From: Saccharomyces mikatae IFO 1815
Lineage: Eukaryota; Ascomycota; Saccharomycetes; Saccharomycetales; Saccharomycetaceae
Assembly: GCF_947241705.1 (NCBI RefSeq)
Contig: NC_079267.1
Coordinates: 522,501 to 586,500 of the forward strand
Reading direction: 5' to 3'
Length of the DNA stretch: 64,000 nucleotides
The notes under the pieces were generated by a model. That model saw only the letters and a program-made list of their open reading frames with translations, was not told the DNA's origin and ran no database searches. Both the position numbers and the translations under genes were made by a program. Positions 21,038 to 30,638 of this stretch are shown piece by piece. Position 1 is the first letter of the stretch; every line of letters starts with the position of its first letter.

Positions 21038-21269
21038 GACAGAACTATATAATCACTATAAACATTTATAAACTTATACACCCTTTTAATAAACTTAAAC
21101 TTCGATCCCACACACCAACTTCCCGTTGTTTTCACAGTCACGTTTTTCAGTAGGAAAAGGCATTTGCGTGCAGAAACATAAATAAAAGGAAAAAGAAAAA
21201 AGAGAGGAAGATTCACTTAAGAAGTATAGAACAAAACAAAAACAAAAAGGATATTTTTTCTTATATAAT
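21038..21269. other. YLR177W-TFS1 convergent spacer with a candidate replication-origin motif
   Basis: A 232-base convergent intergenic region. The minus strand reads ATTTATGTTTC at 21183-21173, a 10 of 11 match to the ARS consensus WTTTAYRTTTW, with A-rich sequence beside it. Convergent spacers commonly host yeast origins, but a single near-match is weak evidence. Confidence 0.3.
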
Positions 21270-21929
21270 CTACTTTGTTTCTGCATAGAAAAAATTGGAG
21301 GCAACTAGCTGCAAATCGTTCTCTTTAGCCCATTTGTAGACACCAGTGGCAGGGGTGCCGTACCCCCAGTTCGGTCTATCCTTGATCTTCGTGAACTTGG
21401 ATGATTCTACACCCTTGGGTTGCTTAAATAAGAGGAATACATATCTGTGTGGGCCCGAACCTCTAGGTGGTGCGGGTCCCATATATTCTATTAGTGTGTT
21501 CGAACCCTTGGTATTTAACTCAGATGCAAAAAAATCCGTCGTCCCAGAGGTCTCATGCATTGACTCGTTTGACAATTTTAAATCACATTCGACCAGATGA
21601 CAGAATTCTGACCATTTGTGGTCTGTTTTAGACGGAGCGTCTGGATCAGTCATTACCAGTGTGAACAAATCGTCCTCCTGGGGGACGTAAGCGTTCGCCT
21701 GTGCTATGTTCGTTTGCATTTGCTTATTGAAAGTGAATTGGAATTGAGGCCTCGAATGCGTCTTGTCAGTGGGCAGCGTATTGCCCATGGCAACAGGCGC
21801 ACTTGGTGAGTATTCTACGGCAAGTATCCCGGAGGGTTGGAAGCTTGTGTCATGGATGACGTCTCCAAGGATGCCGTGCTTTTTGTAGGAGTCAACGCTT
21901 GCCTGTGTAAAATCTATTGCTTGGTTCAT
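21270..21929 (-). CDS. TFS1: PEBP-family carboxypeptidase Y and Ira2 inhibitor
   Basis: Phosphatidylethanolamine-binding-family protein that inhibits vacuolar carboxypeptidase Y (Prc1) and the Ras GAP Ira2. The 219-residue product has the PEBP motifs DPDAPSKTDHKWSEFCH (from residue 95) and GPAPPRGSGPHRYVFLLFKQ. The N-terminus MNQAIDF is a NatB acetylation type, which in S. cerevisiae is needed for Prc1 inhibition. The length is identical to S. cerevisiae. Its tandem neighbour YLR179C is a paralogue. STRE and TATA elements upstream fit stress induction. Confidence 0.97.
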   Translation of the reverse strand: MNQAIDFTQASVDSYKKHGILGDVIHDTSFQPSGILAVEYSPSAPVAMGNTLPTDKTHSRPQFQFTFNKQMQTNIAQANAYVPQEDDLFTLVMTDPDAPSKTDHKWSEFCHLVECDLKLSNESMHETSGTTDFFASELNTKGSNTLIEYMGPAPPRGSGPHRYVFLLFKQPKGVESSKFTKIKDRPNWGYGTPATGVYKWAKENDLQLVASNFFYAETK

Positions 21930-22008
21930 ATTTGCTGTTGTTGTTATTATTATCGTGGTGCGGGATACGCCTGCCAGGAACGAAGTGGTGCTATGCGTTT
22001 ATTGTTGC

Positions 22009-22052
22009 CCCCTTTTATACAAGATTCAAGATGTTTTCCTTAAATAGCCCCT
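22009..22052 (-). promoter_or_regulatory. TFS1 promoter: TATA box and stress elements
   Basis: On the minus strand a TATAAAAGG box lies at 22019-22011, about 85 bases before the TFS1 ATG. CCCCT stress-type elements occur at 22048-22052 and, overlapping the TATA, at 22009-22013. This fits Msn2/Msn4-dependent induction, known for TFS1. Confidence 0.6.
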
Positions 22053-22234
22053 CTATCCCTTAAAAATAGAAGAAGTTCAAAGGGATAAAAAAATATCGAG
22101 CGGGAAAACGGCACCGTTTGGCATACATATAATATGTCTATACATGTGTCTATCTCTATATATGTATATCTATATTGTGATATTCATCCACTTATCCGTA
22201 TACGCGCCCTTTTATACGAGTCGGAGCCAAACCC

Positions 22235-22840
22235 TCACATGTCATAGTTAAAGTCAACGGTCGTATTTTCAACCATGTAGTAATTAGCACCGATTAATTG
22301 CAGATTATTCTCCTTGATATAGTCATAGGCGCCTGCACCAGGGGTTCCGTACCCCCAAGAGATGATGTTCTCAACCTTGGTAAAGCTAGAGGAGTCCGCT
22401 TCCTTGGGTTGCTTGCACAAGAAGAACACGTACCTATGGTAACCGGAATTCTTGGGTGGGCCGGGTCCAATATAGTTATTTCTCACGGTACCCTTCCCAG
22501 AAATAGCAATGTCTCCTCCAGGTCCGTACTCGACAGGAATATCCGTCACAATGTAGTGGCAAACCTCTGACCACTTGTGGTCAGTTCTTGAAGGCGCGTC
22601 CGGGTCGGTCATCAACAAAGCCAGTTTATCGTCAACTGACAATTGGCTTTTGTCGAAGGGTGTGAACTTGATTGTGGGAGCGCTCTGCGTAGCTTCCATC
22701 GCCATGGCGTTACCCAATTTGACGTCGTCAGCAGCACCGTATGAAACGGACAGTTCACCAAGAACGTCGAATACTAAGTCCTTGACGCTGTCTTCAATGA
22801 TGTCCTCTTTATTTAGTTGGGAAATAATGGAACTAGACAT
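22235..22840 (-). CDS. PEBP-family protein, YLR179C homologue
   Basis: Orthologue of uncharacterized S. cerevisiae YLR179C, a TFS1 paralogue. The 201-residue product keeps the PEBP ligand-pocket motifs DPDAPSRTDHKWSEVCHYIV (from residue 79) and GPGPPKNSGYHRYVFFLCKQ, and the ending GTPGAGAYDYIKENNLQLIGANYY parallels Tfs1. It lacks the Tfs1 N-terminal segment used against carboxypeptidase Y, so its target is probably different. It lies 305 bases upstream of TFS1 on the same strand and is divergent from SAM1. Confidence 0.94.
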   Translation of the reverse strand: MSSSIISQLNKEDIIEDSVKDLVFDVLGELSVSYGAADDVKLGNAMAMEATQSAPTIKFTPFDKSQLSVDDKLALLMTDPDAPSRTDHKWSEVCHYIVTDIPVEYGPGGDIAISGKGTVRNNYIGPGPPKNSGYHRYVFFLCKQPKEADSSSFTKVENIISWGYGTPGAGAYDYIKENNLQLIGANYYMVENTTVDFNYDM

Positions 22841-23302
22841 ATGTACTTGTATTACTGTGCTTTATTCAAGCAATTCCTTTCACACTCAATTCTGTGCTGG
22901 GATATGTCTACTTTAAATACTAACTACGCTTGGCATTTTCTCTATTGTTTCAAATAATGTCAAGTAAGAAGACGTTAAAACGGATATAAGACGGAGATGA
23001 GATAGATATAATCATTTTACACGTTGAATTTTTTTTTTTTTTAGAAAAACTGTGGTGGCGTCCTTGCCTATTCGGGCATTTCTTTTTTCGGTTCTTGTCT
23101 CGAGGAAATTTTAACCTCATCGTAGTTTTTCACTCTGGTATTGATGAAAGAGGGAAGAGTAAAAAGTTCTCCATTTAGTACTTAATGGCATTGGTTCAGA
23201 CTGTGTACTGTTAATCTTGTCCATTATTTGTTAAGTTGTTTTTTTGTTTCGAAAGAAGGGAGAAAAAACCAAAGTACTACTTTGAAAGAAAAAAAAGACA
23301 AT
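22841..23302. other. YLR179C-SAM1 divergent promoter region
   Basis: A 462-base region with a Met31/32 site (23047-23055) and a 12-13 base T run just before it (about 23029-23042). A TACTAAC at 22918-22924 has no partner splice sites nearby and is probably chance. No RNA gene or repeat element seen. Confidence 0.45.
23047..23055 (+). promoter_or_regulatory. Met31/Met32 site of SAM1
   Basis: AAACTGTGG is an exact match to the Met31/Met32 core element, about 250 bases upstream of the SAM1 ATG. It fits control of SAM1 by the Met4 sulfur regulon. Confidence 0.7.
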
Positions 23303-24451
23303 ATGGCCGGTACATTTTTATTTACTTCTGAATCTGTTGGTGAAGGTCACCCAGATAAGATATGTGATCAAGTCTCTGACGCCATTTTAGACGCTTGTTT
23401 GGCTGAGGACCCTCACTCTAAGGTTGCTTGTGAGACCGCGGCAAAGACCGGTATGATTATGGTCTTTGGTGAAATTACCACCAAGGCACAATTAGATTAC
23501 CAAAAAATTGTCAGGGACACGATTCAAAAAATCGGTTACGACGATTCTGCCAAAGGGTTCGACTACAAGACCTGTAATGTTCTTGTTGCCATTGAACAGC
23601 AATCTCCAGACATTGCTCAAGGTGTGCACGAAGAAAAGAACTTGGAAGATATTGGTGCCGGTGATCAAGGTATCATGTTTGGTTATGCTACCGATGAAAC
23701 TCCAGAAGGTTTACCATTGACTATTCTTTTGGCCCACAAATTGAACATGGCTATGGCCGACGCCAGAAGAGATGGTTCTTTGGCATGGTTGAGACCAGAC
23801 ACCAAGACTCAAGTCACTGTCGAATACAAGGACGACCACGGTAGATGGGTTCCACAAAGAATCGACACTATCGTCGTTTCTGCCCAACATGCTGACGAGA
23901 TTACTACCGAGGACTTGAGAGCCCAACTAAAATCCGAGATCATCGAGAAGGTCATCCCAAGAGACATGTTGGACGAAAACACCAAATACTTCATCCAACC
24001 TTCCGGTAGATTCGTCATCGGTGGTCCTCAAGGTGACGCTGGTTTGACTGGTAGAAAGATCATTGTTGACGCTTACGGTGGTGCCTCATCTGTTGGTGGT
24101 GGTGCCTTCTCTGGTAAGGACTACTCCAAGGTTGATCGTTCTGCCGCTTATGCCGCCAGATGGGTGGCCAAGTCTCTTGTCGCTGCTGGCCTATGTAAGA
24201 GAGTTCAAGTTCAATTTTCTTATGCCATTGGTATTGCTGAACCACTATCTTTGCACGTCGACACTTATGGTACCGCAACCAAGTCCGATGAAGAAATTAT
24301 CGACATCATTAGCAAGAACTTTGACTTGAGACCTGGTGTATTGGTCAAGGAATTGGACTTGGCTAGACCAATCTACTTACCAACTGCTTCTTATGGTCAC
24401 TTCACCAATCAAGAATACCCATGGGAAAAGCCAAAGACTTTGAAGTTTTAA
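23303..24451 (+). CDS. SAM1: S-adenosylmethionine synthetase 1
   Basis: Methionine adenosyltransferase, making S-adenosylmethionine from ATP and methionine in the cytosol. The 382-residue product starts [19 protein letters not shown] and carries the signature [12 protein letters not shown] (118-129) and the P-loop-like GGGAFSGKD. The frame is open 25 codons upstream to an ATG at 23228, but the conserved start is at 23303, preceded by an A-rich leader. The C-terminus reads [12 protein letters not shown]. Codon use is highly biased. SAM2 is the duplicate elsewhere in the genome. Confidence 0.98.
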   Translation: MAGTFLFTSESVGEGHPDKICDQVSDAILDACLAEDPHSKVACETAAKTGMIMVFGEITTKAQLDYQKIVRDTIQKIGYDDSAKGFDYKTCNVLVAIEQQSPDIAQGVHEEKNLEDIGAGDQGIMFGYATDETPEGLPLTILLAHKLNMAMADARRDGSLAWLRPDTKTQVTVEYKDDHGRWVPQRIDTIVVSAQHADEITTEDLRAQLKSEIIEKVIPRDMLDENTKYFIQPSGRFVIGGPQGDAGLTGRKIIVDAYGGASSVGGGAFSGKDYSKVDRSAAYAARWVAKSLVAAGLCKRVQVQFSYAIGIAEPLSLHVDTYGTATKSDEEIIDIISKNFDLRPGVLVKELDLARPIYLPTASYGHFTNQEYPWEKPKTLKF

Positions 24452-24714
24452 GTTCCCTCTTTGAAACTTTTATGCCTTCAATATCCCATGCTTTCATTTG
24501 CTCAACACAAATCAACATGTACATTATATCGTATTTGGTGCGGGAACGCAATTACCCCATGTTCATGATATAGACTCTTTTTCTCGACTCATTTGTATCA
24601 ATTTTATTTTGCATTATACAGGATTATTTTTCCATTCCAACGTTTGAAAATACGTAACTGTTAATATTAATATATACCTCCTTCAACGGATCAACAACCT
24701 AGACTTTTCTTACT

Positions 24715-25716
24715 TTAAATCGAATTCAGTAGATCCAATGCCCTTGTCAGCTCATCCCTAGCCGTGGGAAGGTCTTCGTAGTTTAATGCGCTTATGGCAT
24801 ATTTGGCAAATTTTTGGATTTGCTCTATTTTACTGGATTTGTCCATAATTTGGGCCAACTCATCTTTTGAATATGATTTGTGTTCTGGCACTGCAGACAC
24901 CACAGGTGCAGATGACACAGAAGAATGGGCGGGTACCACTTCTTTCTTCGTATGTGGTTGCTTTTCTTGTCTTATTTCATCTCCGATCTTGTCGGGGGTC
25001 TGTTCTTCATCATTTATATTATCGGAATCATCGATAAACTTAGGTACCTCACCTAAATGTTCATTTGGTTTCACTTGATCTCTGGAGGTCAAATCGTCCT
25101 CTTCAACATCACTATTGCTTTTCAAATCCTTCATCAGGTCATCGGCTCCCTCAACCTTAATCTCGTCGCTGTCATCTACGAAATCAGTATAATCTAACTT
25201 CGTCTCATCTCCAGGACCAAACTCTCCCTTAGCTAATTTACTCAAAAAAACTTTGCAGTACTTCATTCGTTTTTCCAATGAACTTACACTGGTTTCACTT
25301 ATATTTTCCTTCCAGAGATGTAGAACACACGAAAACAAGTCAATGCAACACCAAAGCGATCTTCTTAAGGTTACATCCCAGGGCCCGTCTTTCACTTGTC
25401 TTAGCTTTTCGTTATACAACGACATCGTAAAATTAAGCATGTAAATTTTGGCTTTTTCTTGGTCATGTATTAGCGTGTTCATGACCTGTACGCTTTTGTC
25501 ACTGTTTTCTGCTTCACTTTCGCCGCCAACTTCCTCTTTAAAAGTTTCAATAGTGTCAAGAAGCCCTGCAGCTAGCATGTTCATCTCTTGCGATCGATCT
25601 ACTTCACTCAGTATCAATTCCACTGCATATAACTGAAGGTAGTATCCAATGATCCCTAATCCAACTTTGTCAAAATCTTTCGCAGTAGCGATAACCCTAG
25701 TAGCGCTATTAGCCAT
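24715..25716 (-). CDS. VTA1: ESCRT accessory protein, Vps4 activator
   Basis: Positive regulator of the AAA ATPase Vps4 in multivesicular-body formation. The 333-residue product has an N-terminal tandem-MIT-like helical domain (about 1-165) that binds ESCRT-III. An acidic, fast-evolving linker (about 170-280) and the conserved C-terminal VSL domain follow (KIEQIQKFAKYAISALNYEDLPTARDELTRAL), which dimerises and binds the Vps4 beta domain. The start is the ATG at 25716 (MANSATRV). It is convergent with SAM1 and divergent from SWI6. Confidence 0.96.
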   Translation of the reverse strand: MANSATRVIATAKDFDKVGLGIIGYYLQLYAVELILSEVDRSQEMNMLAAGLLDTIETFKEEVGGESEAENSDKSVQVMNTLIHDQEKAKIYMLNFTMSLYNEKLRQVKDGPWDVTLRRSLWCCIDLFSCVLHLWKENISETSVSSLEKRMKYCKVFLSKLAKGEFGPGDETKLDYTDFVDDSDEIKVEGADDLMKDLKSNSDVEEDDLTSRDQVKPNEHLGEVPKFIDDSDNINDEEQTPDKIGDEIRQEKQPHTKKEVVPAHSSVSSAPVVSAVPEHKSYSKDELAQIMDKSSKIEQIQKFAKYAISALNYEDLPTARDELTRALDLLNSI

Positions 25717-25917
25717 CAAATATACTTATAATTCAGATCCTAGTACTTGAATATCGAACAAAGCAAAAGAGGAAAGTTAGATATATCTCTTTTCTATTCT
25801 CTCACTTAAACCACGTTTTTAAAACATCATTCGCCTAATCTCACTTTTTTAGTTTCATCCTCCAACGATTTCATAACAACAGAAAAAAAGAAAAACCACG
25901 ATTAAGAAACACCAAAA

Positions 25918-25926
25918 ATGGACTAG
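25918..25926 (+). promoter_or_regulatory. Two-codon upstream ORF before SWI6
   Basis: ATG GAC TAG in a good A-rich initiation context lies 54 bases ahead of the SWI6 ATG, with no other ATG between. If it falls within the transcript leader it would reduce initiation at SWI6. No evidence of use from sequence alone. Confidence 0.45.
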
Positions 25927-25979
25927 CAAAAGGCAAAAAAATTACTATTAAAGGGGAACACGGTACACTTCTCGAGAAG

Positions 25980-28394
25980 ATGGCATTAGAAGAAGTGGTA
26001 CGATACTTAGGACCTCATAACGAGATTCCCTTGACACTAACTAGGGACTCTGAGACTGGCCGTTTCCTCCTGAAGCATTTTCTACCCATTTTGCAACAAT
26101 ACCATGACACGGGGAACATTAACGTGACTAACCCTGATAATTTCCCAACTGATGAGGACAGGAATAAATTGCTGGCACATTATGGGATTGATGTGACTAC
26201 CGACAGTCAAGGTGAGCTATGGATAGAATTGGAAAAATGCTTACAATTATTAAACATGTTGAATTTATTTGGTCTGTTTCAGGACGCATTTGAGTTTGAG
26301 GAGCCTGAAACAGATCAAGATGAAGAGGACGATCCTGGCCATTCAAAAGAAAGAGAAAACAACATCAAAAGTGAAAACTCTACCAACAGTATCAACTCTA
26401 AGAGGGTTAACGATTTACAAAATGTTGATGCAGATTCAGATACTCATAGAGAACTAGGCTCTCCCTTGAAGAAGTTGAAAATTGACACCTCTGCGATAGA
26501 TCCGGAAAATGATTCAACTCCGAATACTGCCAGAGCCAAGACCAACAATAAAAATAAAGGCTCCGCCAATGTTAGCGAGAGTAGCGACAACACTGATAAA
26601 AACGGAAGCACGGCCAAGCCAATAATTACGTTCACTCATGACCTTACTTCTGAATTTTTGAACACTCCATTGAAAATTATGAAAACATTGCCTTCTCCGA
26701 TTGTAAACGATAATGAACAGAAGATGAAACTGGAGGCATTTTTGCAACGTTTGTTATTCCCGGAAATTCAAGAAGTGCGCACATCCCTGAATAATGACAA
26801 TAATACCAGAAATTTGGAGGAGGAGAACTCGAACCAAAAACAACAGCACGTGTCGTTTGATACTGTTTTTCAAGAGGTTAACAACGCCTTTCCTAACACT
26901 CAATTAAATCTTAATATTCCCGTCGATGAACATGGAAACACACCCTTGCATTGGCTGACTTCAATAGCTAATCTCGAATTAGTGAAAAACCTGGTTAAGC
27001 ATGGTTCAAACAGATTATATGGGGATAATACTGGAGAGTCGTGTCTAGTGAAAGCTGTCAAATCAGTTAACAACTACGATTCAGGAACTTTTGAGGCACT
27101 CCTAGATTATCTATATCCATGCTTAATCTTGGAGGATTCAATGAATAGAACAATTCTGCATCATATCATTATTACGTCTGGTATGACTGGTTGTTCCTCT
27201 GCTGCCAAGTACTATTTAGATATTTTGATGGGATGGATTGTTAAAAAACAAAATAGGCCCATTCAAATTGGTAGTAGTGGTAGAGGAGGTAAAGTAGATG
27301 ATGAAAACGATGAGAAACGGGATTCAATACTAGAAAATCTAGACCTGAAATGGATAATAACAAATATGCTCAATGCACAGGACTCTAATGGCGATACTTG
27401 CTTGAACATTGCAGCAAGATTGGGAAACATTTCAATAGTAGACGCCCTATTAGATTACGGTGCAGACCCATTTATTGCTAATAAGTCAGGTTTAAGACCC
27501 GTAGATTTTGGGGCTGGTACTTCAAAATTACAAAATAGTAACGACGGTGACGAAAACTCGAAGTTGACCACTAAGGGAGATTCTGAAGATCAACTTAACG
27601 GAAACCCCCCAAAAATAAGGCCTCAAATATTGAAAAATCCCCCTGAGACGACTTCCCTAATTAATGATGTTCAAAGTTTACTGAACTCCATTTCGAAAGA
27701 TTACGAAAGCGAGACAATGCAATACGATGAGAAGCTAAAAATTCTTCATAAGGAACTAAACAAACAGCGAGAAGAGTTAGCTAATTCAAGAGACCAGTTA
27801 GCAAATGTCAAACAGTTGAAGGACGAATATTCATTAATGCAAGAACAATTGACCAATCTGAAAGCAGGCATAGAAGAAGAAGAGGCAAGTTTTAGAGAAG
27901 AGAGCAAAAAGTTGGGAATTGTAGCGGATGAAAGTTCAGCTATTGACTGGGACTCCAGTGAATATGATGCAGATGAGCCATTTAAAGTCGAGTTCATTTC
28001 AGATTTTTTGGAGGATAAGTTGCAAAGGGATTATGAAGGTGATATTTCCAAACTACTAGAATCGGAGCCAAAAGACCAAATAATTGAACAAATACGAAAT
28101 CAAATGCCAGTAGAAAAAATCAATTCGATGCTTCCACCAACTGTTCTACTAAAAGCAAGAATAAATGCATACAAAAGGAACGATAAACACCTAAATAATG
28201 TTTTACACACAATCAGTACCAAACAATCGGAATTGGAAAATAAGTTCAGGAGAGTGTTGTCTTTATGTTTGAAGATTGACGAAAACAAGGTCGACGATAT
28301 GCTTGATGGATTGTTACAGGCCATATCTTCCGAAGACCCGCAGGATATCGACACCGACGAAATGCAGGATTTTCTTAGAAAGCATGCTTCGTGA
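25980..28394 (+). CDS. SWI6: SBF/MBF transcription cofactor Swi6
   Basis: Shared regulatory subunit of the G1/S factors SBF (with Swi4) and MBF (with Mbp1). The 804-residue product has the N-terminal domain and a regulated nuclear-localisation segment GSPLKKLKID with S161, equivalent to Cdk site S160. Ankyrin repeats lie at about 310-510 (DEHGNTPLHWL, DSNGDTCLNIAARLG). A coiled-coil region (about 575-640) precedes the heterodimerisation C-terminus. A 12-bp palindrome (CTTCTCGAGAAG, 25968-25979) abuts the start codon. It is convergent with TOS4, a known SBF/MBF target. Confidence 0.97.
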   Translation: MALEEVVRYLGPHNEIPLTLTRDSETGRFLLKHFLPILQQYHDTGNINVTNPDNFPTDEDRNKLLAHYGIDVTTDSQGELWIELEKCLQLLNMLNLFGLFQDAFEFEEPETDQDEEDDPGHSKERENNIKSENSTNSINSKRVNDLQNVDADSDTHRELGSPLKKLKIDTSAIDPENDSTPNTARAKTNNKNKGSANVSESSDNTDKNGSTAKPIITFTHDLTSEFLNTPLKIMKTLPSPIVNDNEQKMKLEAFLQRLLFPEIQEVRTSLNNDNNTRNLEEENSNQKQQHVSFDTVFQEVNNAFPNTQLNLNIPVDEHGNTPLHWLTSIANLELVKNLVKHGSNRLYGDNTGESCLVKAVKSVNNYDSGTFEALLDYLYPCLILEDSMNRTILHHIIITSGMTGCSSAAKYYLDILMGWIVKKQNRPIQIGSSGRGGKVDDENDEKRDSILENLDLKWIITNMLNAQDSNGDTCLNIAARLGNISIVDALLDYGADPFIANKSGLRPVDFGAGTSKLQNSNDGDENSKLTTKGDSEDQLNGNPPKIRPQILKNPPETTSLINDVQSLLNSISKDYESETMQYDEKLKILHKELNKQREELANSRDQLANVKQLKDEYSLMQEQLTNLKAGIEEEEASFREESKKLGIVADESSAIDWDSSEYDADEPFKVEFISDFLEDKLQRDYEGDISKLLESEPKDQIIEQIRNQMPVEKINSMLPPTVLLKARINAYKRNDKHLNNVLHTISTKQSELENKFRRVLSLCLKIDENKVDDMLDGLLQAISSEDPQDIDTDEMQDFLRKHAS

Positions 28395-28536
28395 GACCTG
28401 AGATATCATTATCTAAGGTCTTTTTTGATTTGTTGCTTTATTTTTACTACATAACCGTATTCTTACAAAATTTACGTACTCAGGCAAAATTGCCTTAATT
28501 TTTTCCTTGAGATGGACTTCAATAGAACGGATTGTT

Positions 28537-30015
28537 TTATTTCGTTGGCTTCTTCCAAAAGTACTGCTTATGTGTTCTTCTGCAAGACCTTAACCCGGTT
28601 CTACCACCTTTCAAGGAACTTACCAAGTTTCTTCTTTCGTAATCATCATCGTTTTCTAAGTCATAAAAATACTCTTCGTCTAATGGTTTACCAGCGGCGT
28701 CCTTACCGTGACGATAAATGACTCCGACACATTTCGCGTCGCTCAAAATCGAACGTAATTCATCTCTTGATAATCCCGATATTTGTGAATTCACCTGTTG
28801 TAACTGAAATAATGGCGTCTGTTGAACGTTTGCAAAAGCTAAGTGGTTAGTCAAAATATGTTGTAAATGTTCGACATCAACATTTCTTCGGGATAATTCT
28901 TCCAAATTCTCTTTCACTGATTTTTTTGGCCTTGAGGGTAAAACCCTCTTGTTCACCTTTGGTTTTTTCATGATCATGGGGACTCTGTCGTATGGTAATA
29001 AATTCTGTGCTATGTTCTGTTCACCTTGATCAGCAGAAGACACTGACGAAAGTGGAGACGATTTAGAGTGTAAGAAATGGTTCAGCATCCTTTCTGCAAC
29101 ACAAGAATCATTATCATTCGAGAATTTGTTAGTATCCTTTAGCACTTTCTTGGGTCTGTCGAACGAACTTTCAGTGAATATCAATGGATGCTTCCTTATA
29201 CCTCCCATATGTTTCGTCTCACAATTACCCTCAACTGTTTTTTCTGGTCTTGTAAACTCTGACGAAGGTTTTTCCTCTTTCAACGATATGCGAAGTAAAA
29301 CTTGCCTAAAATCTAACATGATGCCCTTACAATATGGCATATAAACTGTATCACCTTCTTCCAAAGTAAAATTAATAGATTCTCTCTCTTCTTGAATCTC
29401 CTTAACACAAATTTGGCGAGAAAACCTGGGAGCAAGCCTATAGGCTTTATTGTTATTGTCCATTGCATCTCTCAATAGATAGCAATCAAACTTCTTAGGG
29501 CAAATAACAATCAATCCGTTCATACTGAAGCAGTGGATCTTCACTTCATCAGATTGTGGTAGATAAGATATACTAGCATGTAGTCTGGATATAAATTTAT
29601 TCTTAGAGAGCGTAACATCACACTGTGAACTATTGCGCCCAACAGTAATGCTGCTAATTTTGCTGGGATCTAATTCAGTGTTGATGACTTTAATGTGCTT
29701 TGAAGGAGAAGAGAGCTTAGAAGACAGCCTGGGTGACGTTTCTGCCCACTCATTAGGGAAGGCTGGGGATGAGGGAATGGCGTTAACCTTACTTGACCTG
29801 ACTGGAGATGAAACCCTTCCTATACTAGAAGAAGGAAAAGGAGTTGGATAGCTAACTTTTCCGACATTTCCAAAAGGTTCTAGTGCAGCTTTACCAGCTT
29901 TTTCAAGATTAGAAGGGGAGCAATTGGGTTGCTGGTTGAAAGTAGGTGAAGAAAAGGAATTCTTTACGTGTAACTCCACTGTCCTATATGGGGACGAAGG
30001 GAACTGCGAGCTCAT
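28537..30015 (-). CDS. TOS4: FHA-domain G1/S transcription or checkpoint factor
   Basis: Forkhead-associated protein expressed at G1/S. It binds histone deacetylases Rpd3L and Set3 and contributes to replication-stress tolerance. The 492-residue product has many SP sites in the first 110 residues. The FHA domain at about 120-180 carries VGRNSSQCDV and SRLHASI. The C-terminal third is conserved with the paralogue Plm2. SBF/MBF-like sites lie in its promoter (annotated separately). Confidence 0.95.
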   Translation of the reverse strand: MSSQFPSSPYRTVELHVKNSFSSPTFNQQPNCSPSNLEKAGKAALEPFGNVGKVSYPTPFPSSSIGRVSSPVRSSKVNAIPSSPAFPNEWAETSPRLSSKLSSPSKHIKVINTELDPSKISSITVGRNSSQCDVTLSKNKFISRLHASISYLPQSDEVKIHCFSMNGLIVICPKKFDCYLLRDAMDNNNKAYRLAPRFSRQICVKEIQEERESINFTLEEGDTVYMPYCKGIMLDFRQVLLRISLKEEKPSSEFTRPEKTVEGNCETKHMGGIRKHPLIFTESSFDRPKKVLKDTNKFSNDNDSCVAERMLNHFLHSKSSPLSSVSSADQGEQNIAQNLLPYDRVPMIMKKPKVNKRVLPSRPKKSVKENLEELSRRNVDVEHLQHILTNHLAFANVQQTPLFQLQQVNSQISGLSRDELRSILSDAKCVGVIYRHGKDAAGKPLDEEYFYDLENDDDYERRNLVSSLKGGRTGLRSCRRTHKQYFWKKPTK

Positions 30016-30179
30016 AACCTCTTGTGATTGTTATTCTTTGATGTGTCTTGAGAGGTGTTTAGGGACCTTGTGTTCAGAGGATCCTTACACTTCAATTTAA
30101 AAATAAATAAAAGCAGAAAAGAGTTAACGTTCATGAATTCTAACTTATTTCTAACTGCCGCTGTTTATTCTCATCGAAA

Positions 30180-30230
30180 CACGAAACCAAATTAAATGAA
30201 GATGAAAGGACTACCGCGTATTTTTTCGCG
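30180..30230 (-). promoter_or_regulatory. SCB-like elements of TOS4
   Basis: CACGAAA at 30180-30186, and CGCGAAAA read on the minus strand at 30230-30223, match the SBF core CNCGAAA. They lie 165-215 bases upstream of the TOS4 start. This fits G1/S control by SBF, whose subunit SWI6 is the next gene. Confidence 0.6.
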
Positions 30231-30267
30231 TTTTGGCGTTTGATATAACGAAAGATTTCCGACTTAA

Positions 30268-30308
30268 CATCAGTACATTATTTCAGATCGAATAGCATCC
30301 GTACATCA
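30268..30308 (+). promoter_or_regulatory. Tandem Rap1-type sites of RPL37A
   Basis: GCATCCGTACATCA (30295-30308) fits the Rap1 consensus core well. ACATCAGTACATT (30268-30280) is a weaker copy with one core change. Both are in the same orientation, about 330-370 bases upstream of the ATG, as in many ribosomal-protein promoters. Confidence 0.65.
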
Positions 30309-30638
30309 TTGAGAAAAGCAGTACTAGATCAATTCTTTCTCGACTAAAATGAAAGAACGAAGGCTGACCGGCTCGGCAGACAAGCAAGTTCCTCCTAGGA
30401 TGAAAGATTTTACTTCGCTTTGTGTTTCTCTGGGCTGATGGTGGGCAAAACGATGCAACGCTGGGAAGGCGCAGCCCGCTTCCTCTTGTAGCTGATATCC
30501 TTTTGGTAGCTTCGTAATCTTTAGTGTTGCAACTGTAAGAATGGGAAATGTTCTATATGAGGGTATTATTAAATTGCAATGATATTAACTTTTATAGGAG
30601 ATATTTGCAAAAGCACCATACAAATAATATAGACAAAA

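Larger units (their letters stand above)
30016..30638. other. TOS4-RPL37A divergent intergenic region
   Basis: A 623-base region holding SCB/MCB-like elements on the TOS4 side and two Rap1-type sites on the RPL37A side (both annotated). A GC-richer patch at about 30460-30490 is unexplained. No convincing open frame. Confidence 0.45.

Noticed and set aside
22918-22924. TACTAAC in the YLR179C-SAM1 spacer as a 5' UTR intron
   Set aside because: No consensus 5' splice site upstream on the same strand within a plausible leader.
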